DNA from: Synechococcaceae cyanobacterium
GTDB taxonomy: Bacteria; Cyanobacteriota; Cyanobacteriia; PCC-6307; Cyanobiaceae
Direction: 5' to 3'
Assembly (NCBI GenBank): GCA_947461705.1
Contig: CANHMF010000012.1
Location: 1-32,343 of the forward strand
Length of the DNA stretch: 32,343 nucleotides
Shown here piece after piece: positions 23,198 through 30,417 of the stretch. The position numbers and the translations under genes were made by a program. Numbering within the stretch: position 1 is the first letter of the stretch; every line of letters starts with the position of its first letter. The notes beneath the pieces were generated by a model, which ran no database searches, had not been told where the DNA came from, and was given only the letters and a program-made list of their open reading frames with translations.

Positions 23198-24226
23198 TCA
23201 GGCCAGGGCGCCACGCAGCGCTTCGAGCCGCTGCCAGGCCGCACCGCTGGCCAGGGCCTCCATGGCGGGGGCCACGCCAGCAACCACGCTCTCCGCCCGG
23301 CCCGCGGCCCAGAGCACCAGGGCCGTGTTCAGAGCAACCACATCCCGCTGTGCTGCCGTGCCCCGGCCCTGCAGCACAGCTTCCAGAATGGCCTGATTGC
23401 AGGCCAAATCGCCGCCGGCCAAGGCCTCCGAGGGCGCCAGATTCAGGCCCAGGGCGGTGGGATCGAGCTGCTCGGGCCGCACGGACCCCGCCTCGATTAG
23501 GCGCAGCTGGCTGGCACCCGAGAGGGAGGCCTCATCCAGGCCCCCATGGCCATGCACCACCACCGCCCGCTTCAACCCCAGCCGGGACAAGGCTTCGGCC
23601 ATGGGGTCGAGCAGGTCAGCGCGGGCCACGCCGAGCACCTGGAATTCCGGCCGCAGGGGATTCACCAGCGGGCCCAGCAGGTTGAACACCGTGCGGACCC
23701 CCAGGGCCCGGCGCAGCGGTGCCAGACCCACCAGGGCCGGATGCCAGCCGGGGGCGAACAGGAAGGTGACGCCGGTGTCGGGCAACACCTCGACCACCCG
23801 GGCCGCGGGGGCCTGGAGGTTGATGCCCAGGGCCTCGAGCACATCGGCGGAGCCCACCTTGCCACTGGCACTGCGGTTGCCGTGTTTGGCCACGCTGACG
23901 CCACAGGCCGCGGCGGTGAAGGCCACGGCGGTGGAGATGTTGAAGCTGTCGGCCCCATCTCCGCCGGTGCCGCAGGTGTCCACCAGCGGGATGGCCGGCC
24001 GATCCCCCGGCAGGGGGCAGGCGGAGCGCAGAACTGCCGCCATGGCGCCCAACTCCTCGCCATTTACCCCCTTGGCCCGCAGGGCAGCCAGCAGGGCACC
24101 CGTGAGCACGGGATCAATGGTTTCCGCCAGCCACCCCTCCATCAGGGCCGTGGCCTGCTGCGTGCTGAGCGACTCGCCACCGAGCAGCTGCTCCAGCAGG
24201 GGGGGCCAGGGAAGGGCGGCAGCCAT
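23198..24226 (-). CDS. trpD: Anthranilate phosphoribosyltransferase
   Basis: Transfers phosphoribosyl from PRPP to anthranilate in tryptophan synthesis. ATG 24226 gives 342 residues, the family norm. Motifs: an N-terminal helical domain (LLGGESLSTQQATALMEGWL), the PRPP pyrophosphate loop DTCGTGGDGADSFNISTA, KHGNRSASGKVGSADVLEALG-type substrate site (Lys, Asn and Ser present), RTVFNLLGPLVNP and VVHGHGGLDE for the metal. The open frame extends to 24376, but that part overlaps the upstream DUF3288 gene and is not TrpD-like. No leader peptide or attenuator is visible before it. Confidence 0.97.
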   Translation of the reverse strand: MAAALPWPPLLEQLLGGESLSTQQATALMEGWLAETIDPVLTGALLAALRAKGVNGEELGAMAAVLRSACPLPGDRPAIPLVDTCGTGGDGADSFNISTAVAFTAAACGVSVAKHGNRSASGKVGSADVLEALGINLQAPAARVVEVLPDTGVTFLFAPGWHPALVGLAPLRRALGVRTVFNLLGPLVNPLRPEFQVLGVARADLLDPMAEALSRLGLKRAVVVHGHGGLDEASLSGASQLRLIEAGSVRPEQLDPTALGLNLAPSEALAGGDLACNQAILEAVLQGRGTAAQRDVVALNTALVLWAAGRAESVVAGVAPAMEALASGAAWQRLEALRGALA

Positions 24227-24281
24227 GACGGGGGCTTGGGGGCGCTGGAGATGTAGCAGAGATTGGCCTGGTGCGAGCGGA

Positions 24282-24596
24282 TCAGGGACTGTCCTGATCG
24301 GCGGTGTCGAAGCCGGAACCCACTGCCTGGGGCGCCAACTCGGCGCCGGGTCGGTAGCCCGCGGCCCAGATGGCACGGCAGCGCTGGTGGAGCTCCTCGT
24401 GGCTGAGGCCCCACAGCCGCAGGGTCTTGGCCAGATCGTCCTGAAGATCCAGGGCCCCGGGAAACCCGGAGTAGCGCATCAACAGCCGGCCCAGATCCAC
24501 GAGCTGGGCATCCGTGGGCAGCTGGGCGGCAAGCAACTGGTCCACCAGGTCGCGATCGGTGGCGTAGAGGGGATGGGCCTGTTGGTCCTCGGCCAT
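24282..24596 (-). CDS. DUF3288 family protein
   Basis: A 104-residue soluble helical protein. The pattern QQAHPLYATDRDLVDQLL, then LVDLGRLLMRYSGFPGA, then LQDDLAKTLRLWGLSHEEL matches what I recall of DUF3288, a small cyanobacterium-specific family of unknown function. The C-terminal 25 residues are Pro/Ala/Gly-rich and probably disordered. It heads the minus-strand block: trpD begins 55 bases downstream, and the ABC exporter gene is divergent with 65 bases between start codons. It is not known whether the family has any link to tryptophan synthesis. Confidence 0.82.
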   Translation of the reverse strand: MAEDQQAHPLYATDRDLVDQLLAAQLPTDAQLVDLGRLLMRYSGFPGALDLQDDLAKTLRLWGLSHEELHQRCRAIWAAGYRPGAELAPQAVGSGFDTADQDSP

Positions 24597-24661
24597 GGGC
24601 AGTTGCAGCGGACGCCAGCATCGCCCAGGTTCCGTAGGTTGGCGGCACCTTCAGGCACTCC

Positions 24662-26425
24662 ATGGCCGCCATCCGTCTCGGCCTGATTCGGCGCTATCTG
24701 CGGCCCTACAAGCGAACGGTGCTGATCGGTGCCCTCGCCCTGGTGGTGGTGAACCTGCTGAGCGTGTCGATTCCGCTGCTGGTGCGCGGCGTGATCGACG
24801 ACCTGCAGGACGGCTTTGCCGTGAGCGATGTGATCCGCCAGGCTGCCCTGATCGTGGCGTTGGCCACGGTGATGGGCGGCGTGCGGCTGTGGTCGCGGAT
24901 GCTGGTGTTCGGCGTGGGCCGCCAGGTGGAGGCCAACCTCAAGCAGCAGATCTTCGATCACATGCTGCGCCAAGAGCCGGGCTGGGTGCAGACCACCGGC
25001 AGTGGCGAGGTGATCAGCCGCGCCACCAGCGATGTGGAGAACGTGCGGCGGCTGCTGGGCTTTGCGGTGCTCAGCCTCACCAACACGGCCCTGGCCTATG
25101 CCCTCACCTTGCCGGCGATGCTGTCCATCGACCCCTGGCTGAGCCTGGCGGCCGTGGGCCTCTATCCGCTGATGCTCGCCACGGTGCGCCTGTTTGGCGG
25201 CCGCATGATGAAACAGCAGCGGCGCCAGCAGGAATCGCTGGCCCAGCTGAGCGATCTGATCCAGGAAGACCTCTCCGGCATCAGTGCCATCAAGATCTAT
25301 GGCCAGGAGGCCACCGAGCGCCAGGCCTTCGCCGAGCGCAACCGCTCCTACCGCGATGACGCCCTCAACCTGGCCCGCACCCGCAGCACCCTGTTCCCGC
25401 TGCTGGAGGGCATCTCCTCGGTGAGCCTGCTGCTGCTGCTGGCCCTGGGCAGCGGCCAGCTGGAGAGCGGACGGCTCAGCATCGGCGACCTGGTGGCCCT
25501 GATCCTCTACGTGGAGCGGCTGGTGTTTCCCACCGCCCTGCTGGGCTTCACGCTCAACACCTTCCAGACCGGCCAGGTGAGCCTGGAGCGGGTGGAAGAG
25601 CTGCTGCGGCGCACACCCCTGATCCAGTCGCCGGCGCAGCCCCAATCCATGCCGAGCCGTCAAGGGCAGTCAGCCGCCGCGGCAGTCGAGGCCCACAACC
25701 TCTGCGTGCGCTACGGCGGCGCCGAGCGCGAGGCGCTCCACAACGTGAGCTTCCGGCTGGCACCCGGTGAACTGGTGGCGGTGGTGGGACCGGTGGGTTG
25801 CGGCAAAACCACCCTGGCCCGCGCCCTCGGGCGCATGGTGGAGGTGCCGGCGGGAGCCCTATTCCTCAACGGCATGGACATCACGGCGGTGGATCTCGAG
25901 AGCCTGCGGCGCCAGGTGGCTCTGGTGCCGCAGGAGGGCTACCTGTTCACCGCATCCCTAGCGGACAACCTGCGCTATGGCGATCCTCAGGCCGGCCAGG
26001 AGCAGGTGGAGCAGGCGGCGATCCAGGCCCGGCTGGAGGGGGACATCAAGGGCTTCCCCGATGGCTACACCACCCTGGTGGGGGAGCGAGGCATCACGTT
26101 GAGCGGCGGCCAGCGCCAGCGCACGGCCCTGGGCAGGGCCCTGTTGGTGCAGGCGCCGCTGCTGGTGCTCGACGATGCCCTGGCCAGCGTGGACAACAAC
26201 ACCGCCGCCGACATTCTCCAATCGGTGCGCAGCCAGCAGGACCGCACAATCCTGATGATCAGCCACCAGCTCTCCGCCGCCGCCGCCTGTGATCGGGTGC
26301 TGGTGCTCGACAACGGCCGGCTGGTGCAGCAGGGCCATCACAGCGAATTACTGCAGCAACCCGGCACCTACCGGCGCCTGTGGGAGCGCGAGCAGGCGGA
26401 GCAGCAGCTGAGCGGGGCGGCTTGA
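24662..26425 (+). CDS. ABC-type exporter half-transporter (TMD-NBD fusion)
   Basis: Membrane exporter of the type IV ABC fold, 587 residues. Residues 1-310 are the six-helix transmembrane domain (VLIGALALVVVNLLSVSIPLL and others; coupling helix near QEDLSGISAIKIYGQE). The nucleotide-binding domain follows a Ser/Gln linker: Walker A VGPVGCGKTTLA (about residue 374), Q-loop LVPQEGYLFTA, signature TLSGGQRQR (about 479), Walker B LLVLDDALASVD (500-511) and His535 in MISHQ. Asp505 replaces the usual catalytic Glu, as in one subunit of heterodimeric exporters such as BmrCD or MdlAB; no partner gene is adjacent. The substrate is unknown. It starts a plus-strand run to msrA. Confidence 0.93.
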   Translation: MAAIRLGLIRRYLRPYKRTVLIGALALVVVNLLSVSIPLLVRGVIDDLQDGFAVSDVIRQAALIVALATVMGGVRLWSRMLVFGVGRQVEANLKQQIFDHMLRQEPGWVQTTGSGEVISRATSDVENVRRLLGFAVLSLTNTALAYALTLPAMLSIDPWLSLAAVGLYPLMLATVRLFGGRMMKQQRRQQESLAQLSDLIQEDLSGISAIKIYGQEATERQAFAERNRSYRDDALNLARTRSTLFPLLEGISSVSLLLLLALGSGQLESGRLSIGDLVALILYVERLVFPTALLGFTLNTFQTGQVSLERVEELLRRTPLIQSPAQPQSMPSRQGQSAAAAVEAHNLCVRYGGAEREALHNVSFRLAPGELVAVVGPVGCGKTTLARALGRMVEVPAGALFLNGMDITAVDLESLRRQVALVPQEGYLFTASLADNLRYGDPQAGQEQVEQAAIQARLEGDIKGFPDGYTTLVGERGITLSGGQRQRTALGRALLVQAPLLVLDDALASVDNNTAADILQSVRSQQDRTILMISHQLSAAAACDRVLVLDNGRLVQQGHHSELLQQPGTYRRLWEREQAEQQLSGAA

Positions 26426-26504
26426 CCTAAGACTTGTTGTGCTGCTGCAGACAACCGCCCCCGCCATGGCTTAGCTGGACCTACCGCTCGGCGCCGCTGC
26501 TGCC

Positions 26505-26771
26505 ATGACCACCGGTGTGCTCCCCTACCGCCTGCGCTGCACCCTCACCTTCGGCGACATCTACGGCCAGATCCTGATCTGGATGCTGGTGATCTTCGTG
26601 AGCCTGGCGGCGGGTCTGGCCCTGATGGGAGCCAGCAAGCCAATCTTCGCCCTGGTGGGCGTTGGGCTGATCCTGGTGCTCTCGCTTCCCTTTCTGCTGT
26701 TCGCCTTCACCACCACGCTGCTTAACCACATCTCGCTGGAGCCTGGCACCGGCAGTGGCGGCCCTGCCTAG
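26505..26771 (+). CDS. Small two-helix membrane protein, hypothetical
   Basis: An 88-residue protein with two long hydrophobic helices (about residues 20-42 and 46-72: ILIWMLVIFVSLAAGLALMG and IFALVGVGLILVLSLPFLL), a short polar N-terminus (TTGVLPYRLRCTLTFGDIYG) and a Gly/Ser tail. The N-terminal RCTLTFGDIYG segment looks conserved-type rather than random, but I cannot assign a family. It is 79 bases downstream of the ABC exporter and 22 bases upstream of msrA on the same strand, so it may belong to their transcript. Whether it assists the exporter is unknown. Confidence 0.7.
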   Translation: MTTGVLPYRLRCTLTFGDIYGQILIWMLVIFVSLAAGLALMGASKPIFALVGVGLILVLSLPFLLFAFTTTLLNHISLEPGTGSGGPA

Positions 26772-26793
26772 GCTCTCCAGCACCTGATGGCCC

Positions 26794-27555
26794 GTGGTGT
26801 TCGGACTTTTCCAAGGGATGGGCGCTAACAAAACCGCCCTCGTGAGCCCCGAAGCGGCCCTGCCTGGCCGCGCTGCAGCAATTCCCACCTCAGACCGCCA
26901 TCTGGTGCTGGGCACCGCTCTGAAGGCACCGCTCAGCACCAGCCAGGACGAAGCCCTGTTCGCCTGCGGCTGTTTCTGGGGAGCGGAAAAGGGCTTCTGG
27001 CGTCTGCCCGGGGTGATCAGCACCGCGGTGGGTTACGCGGGCGGGTTCAGCCCCAACCCCACCTACGAGGAGGTGTGCTCCGGCCGTACCGGCCACACGG
27101 AAGTGGTGCGGGTGGTGTGGGACGTGAACGCCATCGATTTCAGCGACCTGCTCAAGCTGTTCTGGGAATGCCACAACCCCACCCAGGGCATGGCCCAGGG
27201 CAACGACACCGGCACCCAATACCGCTCTGCGATCTATACCAGCAGCGATCAGCAGCTGCAGCTCGCCATCGCCAGCCGGGATCACTACCAGACCCTGCTG
27301 AATGCCAACGGCAAGGGAGCCATCACCACCGAGATCGCAACCAACAAGCCGTTTTTCTTCGCCGAGGGCTACCACCAGCAATACCTGGCCCGGCCCGACT
27401 GCCGCCCCTACTGCTCCGCCCAACCCAGCGGGCTCCTGCTGGACAACAAGTGGCCCGGCTGCAACTACAAGCTGCCCGAGGCGGTGTGGCGCCACTACGA
27501 CTGGAGCATCAGCCACTGCGTGCTGCGGGGAGAGAACGCCCCCATCCAGCTGTGA
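26794..27555 (+). CDS. msrA: Peptide methionine (S)-S-oxide reductase MsrA
   Basis: Reduces methionine-S-sulfoxide in oxidised proteins, using thioredoxin. The catalytic Cys60 is in ACGCFWGAEKGF; GYAGGFSPNPTYEEVCSG, RTGHTEVVRVVWD, FWECHNPTQGMAQGNDTGTQYRSA-type substrate motifs and FFFAEGYHQQYL follow. The C-terminal extension has several cysteines (RPYCSAQ, PGCNYK, SHCVLRG) that could include resolving residues. GTG 26794 gives 253 residues with about 50 N-terminal residues before the catalytic domain; the extension looks like the picocyanobacterial form and lacks a clear signal. The stop overlaps the next gene in GTGA. Confidence 0.95.
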   Translation: MVFGLFQGMGANKTALVSPEAALPGRAAAIPTSDRHLVLGTALKAPLSTSQDEALFACGCFWGAEKGFWRLPGVISTAVGYAGGFSPNPTYEEVCSGRTGHTEVVRVVWDVNAIDFSDLLKLFWECHNPTQGMAQGNDTGTQYRSAIYTSSDQQLQLAIASRDHYQTLLNANGKGAITTEIATNKPFFFAEGYHQQYLARPDCRPYCSAQPSGLLLDNKWPGCNYKLPEAVWRHYDWSISHCVLRGENAPIQL

Positions 27556-27857
27556 ACCTGCTAGCCGTGGCCATCGCGCCGCTGCTGGCCCAGGCCATGC
27601 ACTCCCCCTGGTGGGAGGACTACGCCATCAAGGACCGCTACCTCTGCCGCGACAAGGGCATGGTGGTGCTGGAGCGCAATGACGCCCAGGCCTCCCTGAT
27701 CAATGGCCGCAACCGCAACACCTTCTTCCGCGAGCCCTCCGATCTGCCCGGCATCCACTACACAGCCGATGGCATGCGCCTGATCCTGCGCGGCGATGAA
27801 CTCACGATCGAGCGGCTGCCCCAGCGGCTGCAGTGCCTGCGCACCGAGCAAGTTTGA
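27552..27857 (+). CDS. Small exported protein, MliC-like in pattern
   Basis: A 101-residue protein from GTG 27552, overlapping the msrA stop by four bases (GTGA). Residues 1-15 form a short signal peptide ending AQA. The mature part has two cysteines about 60 residues apart (RYLCRDKG and LQCLRT) flanking beta-type segments (MVVLERNDAQASLING, GIHYTADGMRLILRGDELTIERL). The spacing and the final Cys resemble MliC-type lysozyme inhibitors, which are small beta barrels with a disulfide, but the match is weak and the typical SGxxY motif is altered to PGIHYT. It may instead be an unrelated periplasmic protein. An in-frame GTG at 27567 is an alternative start. Confidence 0.6.
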   Translation: MNLLAVAIAPLLAQAMHSPWWEDYAIKDRYLCRDKGMVVLERNDAQASLINGRNRNTFFREPSDLPGIHYTADGMRLILRGDELTIERLPQRLQCLRTEQV

Positions 27858-27879
27858 GCCCCACTGGCCTCCCGACACC

Positions 27880-28038
27880 ATGAATCCCCTGCCCGACCGC
27901 ACCGTGATCGTGGGACTGATCGCCACCCTGGGCCTGGTGTTTGCCCTGGTGTTCTGGTTCGTGCGCTTGAGTCCGTCGCAAGAGCCGCCGATGCTCTGGC
28001 GCCAACAGCCACCCGCCTCCCAGCGCAGCCTGATTTGA
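27880..28038 (+). CDS. Small single-pass membrane protein (52 aa), hypothetical
   Basis: A 52-residue protein: short polar N-terminus (MNPLPDRT), one transmembrane helix (VIVGLIATLGLVFALVFWFV, residues 9-28) and a Pro/Gln/Arg-rich, mostly basic tail of about 24 residues. The design is that of a small inner- or thylakoid-membrane peptide. No family is recognised. It is 22 bases downstream of the MliC-like gene and 14 bases upstream of the next start, within the same plus-strand series. Confidence 0.55.
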   Translation: MNPLPDRTVIVGLIATLGLVFALVFWFVRLSPSQEPPMLWRQQPPASQRSLI

Positions 28039-28052
28039 CCTCCTGCGGGAGA

Positions 28053-28460
28053 ATGGCTCCAGCGACGACTCGGACCGCCGGGCCAAACCCTCCTTCGCCT
28101 GTGGATCCCACGCCTCCCCCCGCCCAGCCCTCCGACATCGACAGGCGCCAGCTCCATCCCCTGCCCAAGGGGCTGGTGGAGCTCTATGGGCTGCTCGCCG
28201 TGCTGTTCGTGCTGGTGCCCGAATGGATGGCCGGTGGAGCCCTGTCGCGCTTCGGCGAAGGCCGCCAGGGCAGCGCCCTGCCGCTCACCGCCGGTGCCTG
28301 GCGCCGGGTGCCGGAACTGCGGCTCGCCTCCATGAACCTGGCACAGCTGCGCAGCCTGGCGCGGGAGCTGCGGGTGGGCGGCTACGCGGGCCTCAACCGC
28401 GAGCGGCTCACCGCCCACTTACTGCGCCGGATCCAGGCCAGTGGCGGCAAGGCGCTGTGA
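28053..28460 (+). CDS. Membrane-anchored protein with Rho_N/SAP-like C-terminal motif
   Basis: A 135-residue protein from ATG 28053 (TTG 28035 is an in-frame alternative overlapping the previous stop). The first 45 residues are Pro/Thr-rich. One hydrophobic segment follows (LVELYGLLAVLFVLVPEWM, about residues 41-59). The last 40 residues read LASMNLAQLRSLARELRVGG, then YAGLNRERLTAHLLRRI, the helix-extended-helix pattern of Rho N-terminal/SAP-like nucleic-acid-binding motifs. Joining such a motif to a membrane helix suggests a DNA- or RNA-binding tether, but this is inference. It is the last gene before tRNA-Pro, 15 bases downstream. Confidence 0.7.
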   Translation: MAPATTRTAGPNPPSPVDPTPPPAQPSDIDRRQLHPLPKGLVELYGLLAVLFVLVPEWMAGGALSRFGEGRQGSALPLTAGAWRRVPELRLASMNLAQLRSLARELRVGGYAGLNRERLTAHLLRRIQASGGKAL

Positions 28461-28464
28461 TAAT
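28456..28464 (+). promoter_or_regulatory. Extended -10 promoter element of tRNA-Pro
   Basis: TGTGATAAT is a TGn-extended -10 hexamer (GATAAT, 28459-28464) lying 11 bases before the mature tRNA 5' end, a suitable distance for a start near 28471. No good -35 is visible, as expected for extended -10 promoters. It overlaps the stop codon (28458-28460) of the preceding gene. Confidence 0.5.
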
Positions 28465-28475
28465 TTCGTTCTCGC

Positions 28476-28549
28476 CGGGGCGTAGCGCAGCTTGGTAGCG
28501 CACCACTTTGGGGTAGTGGGGGTCGCAGGTTCAAATCCTGTCGCTCCGA
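28476..28549 (+). tRNA. tRNA-Pro (anticodon GGG)
   Basis: A 74-base cloverleaf. Acceptor stem CGGGGCG (28476-28482) pairs with CGCTCCG (28542-28548) with one G-U pair, followed by discriminator A. The D arm has GCGC pairs around AGCTTGGTA; the anticodon arm CCACT/AGTGG (28503-28507 and 28515-28519) encloses TTGGGGT, so the anticodon at 28510-28512 is GGG, reading CCC and CCU proline codons. The T arm GCAGG-TTCAAAT-CCTGT is normal. CCA is not encoded. Adequate for a GC-rich genome where CCC is common. Confidence 0.97.
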
Positions 28550-28576
28550 TTGCAATCACCGGTTCATCACCACTGG

Positions 28577-28601
28577 CCGCCCTTCCCCGGGCGGTTTTTT
28601 T
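28577..28601 (+). terminator. Rho-independent terminator after tRNA-Pro
   Basis: A perfect six-pair GC stem, CCGCCC (28577-28582) and GGGCGG (28589-28594), with a six-base loop, is followed by seven T. It lies 28 bases after the tRNA and is the only textbook intrinsic terminator I see in the window. It works on the plus strand only, since the other strand lacks a T run. Confidence 0.88.
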
Positions 28602-28643
28602 GTGGCCTTGGCTACCAGCGCGCTCCCCGCTGGAGCCCCTGGC

Positions 28644-28898
28644 TCACTCAAGCCGCGTGGCGACGCCGTAGCAAGCCAGCCAGCGGTTGACCCGCCCGCG
28701 CTGACTCGGGGGCACCTCCTGCAACAGCTGGGAGAGTTCCAGGGCACCGAGCCGGCGCAGATCCCGCACATCCACGTGCCAGAGCGCCTCGGCTTCGCGA
28801 ATCAGGCGCGCCCAGGTGCGGCTGTCCTGCCAACGCCGCACCTGCTGGTGCAGACAGGAACCTCGAGGACTCCCCCTGGGATAGGCGCCTCGAGCCAT
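28644..28898 (-). CDS. Small helical protein, hypothetical
   Basis: An 84-residue frame from ATG 28898. The first 15 residues are Gly/Arg-rich and may be untranslated if a later start is used. The remaining part looks like a folded helical domain: RRWQDSRTWARLIREAEALW, then VRDLRRLGALELSQLLQEV, then SQRGRVNRWLACYGVATRLE. The regular spacing of Leu and Trp argues for a real gene. No family is recognised; basic helices could bind nucleic acid. It is downstream of the exonuclease gene on the same strand (84-base gap) and converges on the tRNA-Pro terminator. Confidence 0.55.
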   Translation of the reverse strand: MARGAYPRGSPRGSCLHQQVRRWQDSRTWARLIREAEALWHVDVRDLRRLGALELSQLLQEVPPSQRGRVNRWLACYGVATRLE

Positions 28899-28982
28899 GG
28901 GTGGTGCCGCGGGACCTCAGCATGCCGGGGTTGGCCCGTGGGCCACAAAAGTGCCGGTTCAGCTTTCTGTTGCTGAAGCAAA

Positions 28983-29873
28983 TCAGGCCGTGCGGCGCTG
29001 ATCCTCCACAGCCACCACGGGAAAGGGCAGCAGGGAGGCCTCCCGTTCCGAGAGGCGACGGCTCCAGGCGCCATGGATCGGCTCATTCCAGCGGAAGCCC
29101 GCCTCACGGGCCTTGTGGCGCTCGTCATAGGAGACGCGGGCCCGATAGAGCTGGCGGGGTTCCAGCCCTGCCTGGAGCAGCGGCTCGAGCTCCGGGCAGC
29201 GTTCGAACACCTGGGCCAGATAGATGCAATCGGTGAGGGCCCGGTGGGCCGCCCACACGGGAACCCCGTAGGCCAGGGCCAGATCCCGCACGGAGGGGTT
29301 GGCCCGCAGCTGACGGTCCGCCGGCCAGCGCAGATCCTCCATGCTGCAGAGCCAGGGCTTGGTGATGGCGGGCAGCACCCCCTGGCCGAACCACTGGCGA
29401 TCAAAGGCCGCGTTGTGGGCCAGCACCGCATCCGCCGCAGCCAACATCGCCTCAAAGCACTGCAGGGCCGCCTGCCATGGCTGGGGGCGTTGCGTCACCG
29501 CCGCCGCAATGCCATTCACCGCTTCGGCCGGATTGGCCTGGCAGGGCAGCAGGAACGACACCTGGCTCAGCACGGCCCGGTGTGGCACGTCAAACAGAAT
29601 CGCGCCCACCTCGATGCAATGGTGCTGCTCCGGATCGAGGCCTGTGGTTTCCGTATCGAGGATCAGCAGCCGCTGCAGCCCAACAGCCTCGGGCTCAGGC
29701 AATGAAACGGGTTCAGGGGCAGCTTCTGGAGCTGCTTCTGGAGTGGGAATTGGCGCCGGAGCCTGGAGTTCCATCGCCGACACCAAGGCCAGTAGGTCGG
29801 TCTGCTCCCAGCCCGATGGGCTGGAGCCATCGCTGCCTGGATCCCTGCTGGGGTCGTCACCGGCCGTGGCCAT
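28983..29873 (-). CDS. DnaQ-like (DEDDh) 3'-5' exonuclease
   Basis: From ATG 29873, preceded by AGGAG at six bases (one of the few clear Shine-Dalgarno sequences here), the protein has 296 residues. An in-frame ATG at 29909 is less likely. Residues 1-65 are a disordered head with QTDLL (24-28), resembling a beta-clamp-binding peptide, and a Pro/Glu/Ala linker. The exonuclease domain has Asp73 and Glu75 (LDTETTGLD), Asp158 (HNAAFDRQ), His210 and Asp215 (HRALTDC), the full DEDDh set. A C-terminal extension of about 60 residues follows (YRARVSYDERHKAREAGFRW). It may be a proofreading or repair exonuclease. Divergent from the peroxiredoxin gene. Confidence 0.9.
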   Translation of the reverse strand: MATAGDDPSRDPGSDGSSPSGWEQTDLLALVSAMELQAPAPIPTPEAAPEAAPEPVSLPEPEAVGLQRLLILDTETTGLDPEQHHCIEVGAILFDVPHRAVLSQVSFLLPCQANPAEAVNGIAAAVTQRPQPWQAALQCFEAMLAAADAVLAHNAAFDRQWFGQGVLPAITKPWLCSMEDLRWPADRQLRANPSVRDLALAYGVPVWAAHRALTDCIYLAQVFERCPELEPLLQAGLEPRQLYRARVSYDERHKAREAGFRWNEPIHGAWSRRLSEREASLLPFPVVAVEDQRRTA

Positions 29874-29952
29874 CACCTGCTCCTGGGTGTGGCCATGATC
29901 CCAGCTCAAGTAAGGCGCTGCCTAGGGTGCCAAAGCCCCCAACCCTGCTCCC

Positions 29953-30417
29953 GTGGCCAAGGCCCTCGCCGCCGGTGACCGTGCTCCCCTGATTGCCCTG
30001 CAGGATCAAGCTGGCGTGGAGCGCCGCAGTGATCAGCTGGGCGGCCAGGCGCTGGTGCTGTTCTTCTATCCCAAGGACGACACCCCCGGCTGCACGATGG
30101 AGGCCTGCGCCTTCCGCGACAGCTACGCCGACCTGCAGGCCATGAACGCCCAAGTGTGGGGGGTGAGCGGCGATGACGCCGCCAGCCACCAGCGCTTTGC
30201 ATCGCGCCACAACCTGCCCTATCCCCTGCTGGTGGACCGGGGCAACCAGCTGCGCCAGGCCTTTGGGGTACCCAGCGTGCTGGGCTTGCTGCCCGGCAGG
30301 GTTACCTATGTGATCGATGGCTCCGGCGTGATTCGCCACGTGTTCAACAACCTGCTGGATGGGCCCGCCCATCGCCGTGAGGCAATCGCAGCCTTGCAAC
30401 GCCTCCAGCAGGCATGA
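29953..30417 (+). CDS. bcp: Peroxiredoxin Q (Bcp family)
   Basis: Thiol peroxidase that reduces hydrogen and organic peroxides with thioredoxin. The 154-residue protein starts at GTG 29953. The peroxidatic Cys47 and resolving Cys52 lie in DDTPGCTMEACAFRD, the five-residue spacing of the PrxQ class; LVLFFYPKD, VWGVSGDDAASHQRF and the C-terminal RVTYVIDGSGVIRHVF are also typical. No signal peptide is seen, so it is cytoplasmic. It overlaps the next gene by four bases (ATGA). The 79 bases to the divergent exonuclease gene presumably hold the promoter. Confidence 0.96.
   Translation: MAKALAAGDRAPLIALQDQAGVERRSDQLGGQALVLFFYPKDDTPGCTMEACAFRDSYADLQAMNAQVWGVSGDDAASHQRFASRHNLPYPLLVDRGNQLRQAFGVPSVLGLLPGRVTYVIDGSGVIRHVFNNLLDGPAHRREAIAALQRLQQA

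Noticed and set aside
21942-23396. 484-codon open frame antisense to carA
   Set aside because: Spans carA and part of trpD in antisense; no family resemblance.
28476-28549. tRNA-Pro as an integration site for a genomic island
   Set aside because: I saw no integrase, no repeat of the tRNA 3' end nearby, and genes on both sides have normal composition.
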